A stretch of DNA of 64,000 bases from Protopterus annectens (lineage: Eukaryota > Chordata > Ceratodontiformes > Protopteridae): positions 177,045,325-177,109,324 of the forward strand of contig NC_056732.1 in assembly GCF_019279795.1 (NCBI RefSeq). The letters run 5' to 3'. A program made the translations under genes and the position numbers. Positions 55,248-64,000 of this stretch are shown piece by piece; the first letter of the stretch is position 1, and every line of letters starts with the position of its first letter. Below the pieces are notes generated by a model that saw nothing but the letters and a program-made list of their open reading frames with translations, was not told the origin of the DNA and ran no database searches.

Positions 55248-56757
55248 TCATGAATTAATGCATCCCCTTGGTGACTGTCCCAGAGGAGGGATCAGAGTGA
55301 AGTACTTGTTGCATTTATTGATGGGAGAGGCAAATAGGTCATAGCAAGCCTGGCCCCAATGGCTGAAGATCATAATAGGTACTGTTTGACTGAGGGACCA
55401 TGTGTGAGAAAATAAGGCTGGACCTGCTGGTTTTCCCCAGTATGCGAGTTGCAATTAAGAAAGTGGTCTTAAGAGATTGCCCATTCCCAGATCCTCATGG
55501 CCACTCTGCACAACGGGTAGGAATATCTTTCTCCTTGCTAGCTGATGTACCAGACTACTGACATGATGTCCATATAGACTGCAATAGTCCCTAGAGGAAG
55601 AATGCCCTGAAAGGCTAGCAACGTCAGGGCAAATGCTCTCATCTCTTAGACACTGATATACAACTTGGTCTTCGAGGTTGGCCACATGCCTTAAACCATC
55701 TTTCCAATGAAATACCCTAGCTGGGAAGCATCCATGGTCACTGTTGCTATTGGGGGAGGAAGAGAGAAGAGCCTGCCCAGAAATAGGTCATCTGACTGGA
55801 TCTACCAGCAAACATGACGCTTGCAAATTGGAGCGTGTTTTATGGGAAATGATGAGGCTGGTAGAGAATGAACCACAGAACCAGCAATGTCCACTGAAGG
55901 AATCAAAAAGAATTTTGCTAGAGGAACCAGAAGAATATTAGCTGACACTGACCCAAGAGCTTGCCACACTAGTTTTGCTGTAGGGGACTGATGAGACAGT
56001 AACTCTCGCACCTGACTTCTCAATAATGTGATGCAATGAAAAGGTAATGATGCCACTTGAGTAGTAGTATCCAATTAAGTTCCTATAAATTCCAGCATCT
56101 TTACAGGAGTCAGCTTCAATTTGGCAAGGCTTACTGTAATGCCTAGGGAGTTGGAGATCTGAAGGAAGTAATCCAAGGCTTGTAGAAGTTAATGCTTGGT
56201 TGAGATGGTGAGAAGCCAATTGTTGAGGCAGGGAAACACCTGAAATCCTGAGAGTCTCAAGTGAGCTGCCATGCATTTGTTGAACATCCTGCGGGGGGTG
56301 TGTCGAGTCCAAAGGGCAGTGCTCTGAAATGGTAGTGACTGGCTCCCAGCTGAAAGTACAGGCATCGCCTGGAGCATCTGTCTATTCTGATGTGGCAGTA
56401 TGCATCCTGGAGATCTACAGAACACATCCAATCGCCCTTGTGCAATTCGGAACTTTGACTTCTTTACATACAGATTCAAACTGCTTAAATCCAGAATTGG
56501 TCTGAAGTCCCTTGTTTTCTTTGGCACTAAAAAGGAGGGAGTAAGTTCTGAATCCTATCTGTTCGGGTGGGACCTCTTGGATAACTTTTACTGCATCTTC
56601 TGAATCTTCTGAGCTGTGAATTCCCTCTGACTGGGTGGAATGTCAGGGAGATTCTCCTTTGAGGGGAAAAGAGTATGTAGCAACCTCTGGATAGGATTCT
56701 TAGCACCCATGTATTTCTTGTGATATTTGTCCAGGTGAATGGAGAAATGACTCCCAA
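55248..56757 (-). pseudogene. DIRS-E RT / RNase H (degenerate, catalytic Asp pair lost)
   Basis: 56757 onward: NTWVLRILSRGCY; 56527: KKTRDFRPILDLSSLNLYVK, then FPCLNNWLLT where YLDD is expected, so both catalytic Asp are Asn. 56445-56257 carries LGASHYHFRALPFGLDTPP. RNase H and methyltransferase-like pieces (LVHQLARRK, YDLFASPINKCNKYFT) are at 55685-55250. Several frames. Confidence 0.78.
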
Positions 56758-56787
56758 CTGCCTCCAGAGATGGAGTCAGGCAACGCT

Positions 56788-59100
56788 TCAGGAGTGCTGA
56801 GAGGGCCTATAACAGAAGGCATATCTGAAGCCCTGGTTTTGTGGACTCACTCTGCCTCTGGGGTAATGTCTGCCATCGGAACCTCCTCCTTTGCCTCTGG
56901 AGGAAGCATCTCCATTAGAGTCCTGAAAAGGTCCCCGAGATTTCTGGAACCACATTTTCTTACCACCTTGCTGGTTCCCACAGAATGAACAATAAGGGGG
57001 GAAAAAACTTGATTCCAACATCAGACAGGGTCTTTCTCTCCATCTCACTGCAGGTGAGCGTGTCTTTCACTGATGGCCTGAAGAACAACCATCAAAGAGG
57101 GCATTAACAAAAGACATTGTGAAGGGTTCCTCAAAGTCATATAGCCTCATCCAGGCATGTCTCCTAATGGCTATGCCTGAACCGGCTGCTCGTGAGGTAC
57201 CCCCCACTATATGGGAGATCAGCCTCCTTGATGAATTGGGAATAGACAAGAGAGTAGCCATTTGAGGAGAAAGCTTCTTTAGATCCTCTGTTAACATGGA
57301 CTCAGGGAGGGAGTTTGAAAGCTCCTTGATCAAATCTCTCTGTAATAGAGAAAAATGTGCCAGGTAATTTAACTATCTCAGTGCAAAAGTGGCTGAGGTG
57401 TAAATATGCTTTCCAAATCTGTCCATCGTTATGGACTCCCTGTTCGGTGGATGGACAGAGAAGCTTTGTTCTGCTAACTCCTCCTTAGTGGCAACAGCAA
57501 CAACTAAAGCATGAACTGAGATGCCCTTGCTCCAGTCAGGTCTATCTGGAGGGGGACTAAAAACTTATCTAGGTGTTTGGGGATGAGATCAACTGTATCT
57601 GGCTCCTTCCAAACCTAGCAAGAAACCAGGTCATAAAGTTCATCCACTGGGGGGAGGGGGATGGTTGGTCACCCAAGAGATAGATGAGCCAGCACAGAAA
57701 GCCTCCAGAAAAAACAATTTGAGAAGGAATTTGGAAGGACCAACCACCTTTCTATTTGAGGACTTCCAGTATGTCCCCGAAAGAGACATACTCAGGTAGC
57801 GATCAGTGGGATCCCTCCCCCTCATCAAAATTGGTGTTCCTCATGAGAGACTCCATAGTGGAGTCTATGTGCCTTCTCTTGCACATTCTCTTCTGAGGTA
57901 CCTCTTTCACAGGGTGCTCAGGATAGGTGTTGGAAGAAAAGGGGAATCCCTTTGGGGAACATGTGGAGGCTTCCCTGAGCTGGCTGACACTGCGGAGCAG
58001 AAATGATGGACTCAGAGCCTGGATCCGATGAGAGGCAAGGAATAGGATCTGAGACTAGAGAAGATATCTCTCTATGCAAACAGAAAGCCATTTCTACAAC
58101 CAAGAATGCTGACAGACCTGGAGAATCACTCCCCCCTCCTTGGTGCCAAAGCAGCCGAAGAAGGGAGGTCAAGGCCAACCCTGGATCCAAGCTGTCCAGA
58201 GAGAAGCGTACCTGAGCTGTCCAGGGCTGAGGCTCCATGAGGAAGGGAAGTATCCGACAAAATGGGAACCAAACAATCCCTCAGACCCAGTGCTGGCCTC
58301 TCATATCTGAGACCTGCTCTGATCCAAAGGTTTCGGAGCAGGATTGGTCAGGGATACTGTAGGAGTCGAAGAAGGGAGCTTCCTCGGATCCAAAGCCAAA
58401 CCTTTTAGGGATCTTGGATTCTGAAGCCACAGGTCAGATCAGAGGAGAAGACAATAACAATTGGGCAGGTGCACTCACTGATCTGGTAGGGAACAGAGAT
58501 AGCAGGACCCCCAGATATTAAGGAATCTCCGCATCAACATGTCCATGTCTGCTTCTGTCAAACTCCTAGAAAACCTAGATGAAGCCGTGGATGCTGGCCT
58601 ACAGTGCTTTGTCAGCGTTTGAAACAACTGGGGAGGCAGAGCTGGAGACACTGGCTTCAATACAATTTCCTGCCTCTACTGGTCAGATCAGAGGGTCTGG
58701 ATCAAAGAAAGAGGTGGCTGGAAGGGGAGAACTGGTAGTAGGGGCCGAGACAGATCCAAGGCTGTTGAGGGTCCAAGGGCGGCCCAACAGGTCTTGGATT
58801 CAATGGAGTCAGATTCAGAGACTTTTTGAAACTTTTCAGCTGACTCAGAGAAGGTTTTCAGAGATTTGAGGTGGTGTCTTTTCTTCGGCTTGGAAAGCCA
58901 CTTGAGAATGTTTTGAGGGGGGGGGGGGTTGAGCCACAGCAGGAAGTAATCCTTTCAGGATAAGCTTGTTTCTACAATCAGAGGGATCTTGGATTAAAAG
59001 TTGCGCAAATAACGCATGAAGAATCCAGGTGGGCCACTCCTAAACCATCATCAGAATTAGGAATCTTATGCCAAGAAGTGCACTTCTTAAAATCTGTATG
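56788..59100 (-). pseudogene. DIRS-E Gag-like region (degenerate)
   Basis: 57333-57067 holds SRAAGSGIAIRRHAWMRLYD, matching the IRRHAWL block of the other Gags; 57048-56788 holds a basic tail (SRGKGGGSDGRHYPRGR). Upstream, Ser/Pro-rich fragments to about 58660 resemble the D Gag middle. The N-terminal Cys/His cluster is not clearly kept. Confidence 0.68.
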
Positions 59101-59633
59101 TTTCTCTGGCATGGGTTTCTCAGACATGAAGGTAGCAGACATGTAGTCAAACATTTAAGTTTAACTGTAAAAGTTAAAAATTCAAGCTACAGTAGATTTT
59201 ATTCTAAAAATTTAAAACAGATATAAAAATAGGAAAGAACAGAAATATGTAAAGAAAACTTGGAAAAAAGAGAGCCAGTCAAGCACCACGACTGGTATGA
59301 GAGAAGGTATAATCTAGAGTAATTGGAGAAAAGCTCTAATGTCTGAACAGCTGAGGGAGGAGAATTAAAAGTATATGAAGAAAATAGAAGGAATTAGAAG
59401 AAATTACTACTAGAATTAACAGAAAAAGGTTCAAAAAGAAACTTACTCTCAAGACTGGATCTTTCTGTCTTGCAGCTATGGCGGCAAATGAGATCTGATG
59501 AGTTGGTATGGAATAATGCATTATGGGTAGAGAGAGGAGCTTGAGATTTGGATCCAAAGTCTTGTAAATATGGCAGTCAGATCCACAGATCGGATCCCAG
59601 ACCTATTCGTGAGGAAGAATGAAAATATCAGAC

Positions 59634-60230
59634 TTGGCCACTAAATAAAAAAAGCTGTTATACTGAAAAGGTGGGAATAATCTCTCAAGAATACGATGCT
59701 TTATATAATGTCTTTAAACGTTAATGGTCCAACAGATTACTACACCTTTTTTGTATCTAACAACATTAAAGATGTAGAGTGCAAATAGCTATGCTACAGG
59801 ACACACACTTTGAAGAACTGAATATGTGAATTTAATAAGGAAAGGTTTTCAGGATGGTTATTCAGTGGAACACCTGGGCAAAAGAAGAGAGGAGTACTTA
59901 TATTAATTGCAAGAGGAGCTCCAACATCAATAGATGATAAAAAAAAAAGACAATAATGGTAGATTTGTAGTACTAATGGGCTACTGACAAGGGTGGAGGA
60001 TTACACTGGCGTGTATTCATTTACATTCTACTAAAAACTGCTATAATAGAGCTTAAGAAAATTCTGGGAGAAATAATCAGCTTTCAGCAAGGAATATTAC
60101 TTATAGGTGGGGACTGCAATTTGATTTGCAATAGTGAAGATGTGTCTGGGGCCCCAGAAGGGAAAATATAACAAAGGAGGGTAGATTTTTGAAGAAATTT
60201 ATGAAAATATTTATCATGGAAAATGTGAAT
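59634..60230 (+). pseudogene. L1-2 ORF2 endonuclease (degenerate)
   Basis: Nucleotide-level homolog of L1-1 19340-19900: ATAATGTCTTTAAACGTTAA (MSLNVNG), ATGCTACAGGACACACACTT (LQDTHF), ATAGGTGGGGACTGCAATTT (GGDCNL). The frame is broken by several indels. Unlike L1-1 it has no DIRS-F insertion. Confidence 0.78.
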
Positions 60231-62794
60231 TCAGTACTAGGAATTTGGAGTGAATTTATTTTTATTTTTTATATTTAACAGTCTTAATTGACATATTATT
60301 CCAAGATACAAAAACTGGACTAGGCTAGACAGAACTTACATTTCACAGCAACATGTGCATTTAAATGAAGATCTTGATACACACCCAATAACTATTTGAG
60401 ATCATGCACAATATAAAAACACAGGGTAATGAAATAAAAATGCAACACTGGCAATTTCCCACATATCTGCTGAAGAGAGAGGAATTTTAGGAAGGGGTAA
60501 TGGAAATTATTCATGAGCTTAGAGAGGATAGAAATTTATTCTGAAAGTACAGCTAAGGAGTGGGATAAATTAAAGTGGAACTTAAAAAACAGGATGGAAA
60601 TAAAAGAAAATGAGATATGGTTAAGTAACAAATGATTTAGACAGACTGACAAATGTTAAGGTATTGCAAAATGGGTTATCTCATAGAACAAGAGGAGTAA
60701 CTGCAGAAAGCTAAAAAAACAAATAAGAGATTAGCTCGATAATATGCATGTATTTAGAAGGACTGCAGTTGAGCCACCGTTTTTTGACAACTGTAGAGCA
60801 CAAAAACCTTTTAGCACAATGACTCAGGCAATAGAAAGTAGGAAAGGCTGTCACCAAGCTCAGGGATCCTATAACAAAGGAATATAACAAGGGATCCAGT
60901 AGAAGCATTTCAGAAATTCTATGAAAGTCTGTACAAAGCAGAGAAACAGGGAAATCAATAAAATGTACAAATTTAAATGTTTATGGAAGAATTAAAAATG
61001 CCAAAGTTAGAGGTACAGAAGGCTCAATTACTAAGAAGATAGGAGGAGATAGAAAAAATGGTGATGTATATCAATCTACAGGAAAGTAGATGGTATTAAT
61101 GTGGAAGGTTGGAAGCTAGGAGCAAAAAAAATGAAAAAGATCTAAAAGGTTTTGTTTAACAGTATTTTAAGAGAAGTACCAACATCCTGGAAGAAAGAGG
61201 TAGTAGCTCTAATACCAGCAGATCCTGTTACATATACAGGCCCATTTCAATATTAAACCATGATAAAGTGTTAATGGCAAACGTGATGCCTAGACTGATA
61301 GATATGGATAAATGTGGTTTTGTGGAGGGTAGGGAAACATTTGACAGCATTAACAGAATACCGATGATCCAGAGGGAAGCAGAAAGTAAGAAAATACCAC
61401 TGTTGTTAATGGGTCTTGATGCAGAGAAAGCATTTGACAGAGTAAGCTGGCATTTTATGAGAACAGCAATGGAAGCATTTGGATTCCCTGATAAAATTAT
61501 AAGGCTGAATAGGAGGGATATATGAGGGATTGGAGGAGAAAATTAAACTGAAAGGGATCCTCTCTGATAATCTCTGCTTAAGCAGAGGAACCAGGCAGGG
61601 GTGTCCTCTCTCCCCTTTGTCATTTGCATCATATTTAGAACCACTGGCAAATAAAATAAAGGACTCAGAAATTCAATGAAATAGTTAGTATGGTAGTCAA
61701 GAAAAGCTGACTCTATTTGCAGATGACGTTATTTCATACAGGAGAAAACCATAAAGGGACATTACAGTGCTGTGGAACATACTGAGACAGTTTCAAACTT
61801 TTTTGGGATACAAAATTAATGATGCTAAAACAAAGTCAATAGTGGCAAATTACGTACCCACATATGAAGTGGTTCAGCAATATGTATACTTACGGGGACA
61901 TGATAAAATTACGTATTTAGGAGACTGGATTAAAAATTATTCCAGTGTGGCAGCTATGGATATGTGGGAAGAGACTAAACAAAAGATAATACAAAAACTG
62001 AGAAAATAGAAGCTATGTTATATGGATATTGACAGTAAGATACAAAGTTAAAATGTTTTAAGTTCCTTTAATCTTATACACAGGTCAGGCATATTTTTAT
62101 CAACAAGAGTAAAGTTGCGGGTAGCAATTAATTAATGTGGGCGACGCACTAGTGCAGCGGTTAACGTTGTCACCTCACAGCAACAGGTTCTCTGGTTCAA
62201 TTCTTGGCTGGGGTGCCTTCTGTGTGAAGTTTGCTTATTCTCCCTACGTTCATGTGGGTTTCCTCCCACATTCTAAAGACATGCATCTGGAGTATTTCTC
62301 CCCGGGCCTCTGCCGAAAATAGGCTCTGTCCTAGTCGGACTTTCCCGGTCAACAAATGTTAAATTAAAATAAATAAATGAGACAAGTGGGATAAGCTTAT
62401 TCTTCCAACAGAAGTGGGCAGATTGGGATTACCTGGTTTGAAGGGGTACTGCAGAGCAACACAGTTAAGGCTCCTATACATAGCTCAAGCAAAGTGGAAG
62501 ATGATGAAACCGTTGGGAAAGTTCAAGAAACAAGGAGAGACTGGGATTCTGGATACTGACCTTTAAAGAGAATAACAATCATACAGAATATTATATTCAT
62601 AAAGTAGCAGAAAGTATACTAAGAACTAAGCCAACACAGGAATGTAGAAAGGAGATTCTTCCAATAGGGATGACTGCAATCACAGATAGGCAAGAGGAGG
62701 CTGGAATTCATTGGAGAAAACTGGCAAAGGAACCAAGGTATTGGGAGCAAATAACTAGCGAGAGAAAGGTAACAGAATGGTAAGACATCAAGAA
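60231..62794 (+). pseudogene. L1-2 ORF2 reverse transcriptase (degenerate)
   Basis: 61268-61525 reads RLIDMDKCGFVEGRETFDSI, then LLLMGLDAEKAFDRVSWHFM (motif A). Around 61565 residues similar to RTRQGCPLSP, then LFADDVIS near 61710 (motif C). 61767-62009 gives FQTFLGYKINDAKTKSIVAN. A SINE (62136-62380) sits downstream, in place of about 40 L1 bases. The C-terminal part is cut by DIRS-B2 at 62795. Many indels. Confidence 0.82.
62136..62380 (+). mobile_element. tRNA-headed SINE in L1-2
   Basis: GGGCGACGCACTAGTGCAGC and GGTTAACGTTGTCACCTCAC form the head with an A-box-like block; TCTGGTTCAATTCTTGGC is B-box-like. The body has TGTGTGAAGTTTGC and CATTCTAAAGACATGCATCT, widespread in fish and amphibian SINE-like repeats, and the end is AAATAAATAAATGA. 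Compared with L1-1, about 40 bases of L1 are missing at the site. No clear target duplication. Confidence 0.75.
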
Positions 62795-64000
62795 AGTACA
62801 GTTGTGTACACTTACCATAAATGTAGATGTTCGAGTGTATTCACTGTTGCAGTCATTATATTTGGGTTATCTGCTTGCAGTAGTCCTCAGTCAGCCTGAT
62901 TAACAAAGTCTTGGGTCCTGCGTCGGTTGCGGTCCCTTCTTCCATGACGTCAGGTCATCAGGGGTATAAAACATGCAGCCGATGCCATTACATCCGTTTT
63001 TCTTGCCCCAGATGTCAGGTGCCCCCCAATGGGAAGCAATTAAATCTTATAATGCAAGGATATACCTCCAACAAAAAAGCAAATACACCAAAAAGCTTTT
63101 AGAGCATAGTGAATGAGAGTAGAGGTATAGCCAAAAGTAGAAAGGGGGCTAGAGGGAGGGTAACTAGGACTGCAACAGTGAATACACTCAAACATCTACA
63201 TTTATGGTAAGTGTACACAACTGTACTATGTTCTTACTGTTTCACTGTTGCAGTCATTACATTTGGGTAGATTCCCAAAGCTAAGGTTGGGAGGAGGAAT
63301 TTAAATATAATTAGGACCAGCTACAAGGCCCTGCAAGACTGCAGTGGCAAAATCATCACTGGATTTAGAGAAAAATTGGCAAATGACAATGCTTGGTGAA
63401 AGTATGCACAGAACTCCAGGTAGCAGCTTCTAGGATGTCCCTTGTAGGGACGCCCCTGAGAAAGGCTGCAGAGGTAGATGCAGCCCTGTTTGAATGAGGT
63501 CGGATGCCCTGTGGGATAGGTTTTTCCATGGTGCTTATAGCAGAAATGAATGCAGTGGCCTATCCATTTTGAAAGGGTTTGCTTTGAAATAGCTTTCCCC
63601 TCTGTCCCTGCAGCAAATGCCACCAGCAGTTGTTCAGATTTACTTTGAGGTTTAGTCCTATCCAAGTAAAATCTCAGTTGTCTGTGCATATCAAAGGAGT
63701 GCAGTATCTGTTCCCCTTTGTTCTGTGGGTTAGGAAAGAAGGTAGGCAAATGAATGGGCTGTAACAGCCACACTGCATACCACCTTAGGCATAAAAAAGG
63801 GATTGGTTTTGAGGGACACCCTGTCCGCATGAAAGATGATGAAAGGCTCCACTGCCATAAGGGCCTGTAATTCAGATACCCTTCTTGCAAAACTGATTGC
63901 TAAAAGGAAAGCTGTTTTCCAGGAAAGGAATTTTAAATCTGCAGTAGCAGCTGTCTTGAAAGGAGGAAGAGTAAGTTTCTCCAAGACAAAGTTAAGGTCC
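62795..64000 (-). mobile_element. DIRS-type retrotransposon B2, left part only
   Basis: Starts AGTACAGTTGTGTACACTTA in L1-2 and runs past the window edge. Terminal repeat with a TATAAAA at 62965-62971 and TGACGTCAG motif, ICR at 63165-63275 (junction ACT|ATG at 63227/63228), then the recombinase on minus. Close relative of B1 and with a more canonical left end. Confidence 0.9.
63321..64000 (-). pseudogene. DIRS-B2 tyrosine recombinase, partial
   Basis: 63984 onward: MEKLTLPPFKTAATADLKFL, ARRVSELQALMAVEPF (catalytic Arg). A frame change near 63760 leads to HLPTFFPNPQNKGEQILHSF, MHRQLRFYLDRTKPQSKSEQ, SKQTLSKWIGHCIHFCYKHH. Further frame changes around 63500 spread His-x-x-Arg and the ATWSS..F segment over other frames. 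The N-terminus is beyond the window. Confidence 0.85.

Larger units (their letters stand above)
53565..59633 (-). mobile_element. DIRS-type retrotransposon E, degenerate
   Basis: Inserted just upstream of the ORF2 endonuclease of L1-2. Left end AGTCATGTACTTGCCATAAC, ICR about 53865-53970, right end near 59633 (GAGGAAGAATGAAAATATCA). Coding strand minus: recombinase 53975-54944, RT/RNase H 55248-56757, gag about 56788-59100. Similar to D in ends and proteins. All genes are heavily broken. Confidence 0.8.

Overview
This is a eukaryotic, almost certainly vertebrate, genomic window built nearly entirely of retrotransposons. I see no host gene. The mix (many DIRS-type tyrosine-recombinase retrotransposons, L1 and CR1/L2-like LINEs, a Penelope-like element, tRNA-headed SINEs with a fish-like tail, AT-rich filler) fits a large, repeat-rich genome such as a lungfish, amphibian or early-branching ray-finned fish. 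The species cannot be fixed from the sequence.

Layout. 1-7331: a CR1-like LINE on the minus strand (ORF1 with an SGNH esterase, then the endonuclease), split by a DIRS element (A1, 261-5844). 7965-8998: a 73-bp minisatellite carrying a SINE. 10142-12735: a degenerate jockey-superfamily LINE on the plus strand. 12736-15232: no gene. 15233-15715: a CR1 reverse-transcriptase tail. From 15716 to the end is one L1 copy (L1-2, plus strand), heavily interrupted.

L1-2 holds DIRS-D (15877-52675), DIRS-E (about 53565-59633), a SINE and DIRS-B2 (62795 to the edge). DIRS-D holds a second L1 (L1-1, 16687-46654). L1-1 holds DIRS-B1 (22379-45472). B1 holds DIRS-A2 (25281-42835). A2 holds a Penelope-like pair (25348-37273), and that holds DIRS-C (31302-36803). 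The nest is seven levels deep and most junctions can be read to the base. DIRS insertions leave no target duplication, L1-1 has a roughly 16-bp one and the Penelope element a 15-bp one.

Each DIRS element has the same plan, read on the minus strand: inverted terminal repeat with a palindrome and often a TATA box; gag with a Cys/His cluster and basic tail; reverse transcriptase, RNase H and a methyltransferase-like domain; an overlapping tyrosine recombinase; an internal complementary region (ICR) that joins copies of the two element ends; and the other terminal repeat. In the DIRS replication model the ICR templates end-to-end circularisation and the recombinase inserts the circle. Every DIRS copy here carries frameshifts or changed catalytic residues, so none looks autonomous. 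The Penelope ORFs are the best preserved. The nesting gives a relative chronology: L1-2, D, L1-1, B1, A2, Penelope, C (youngest).
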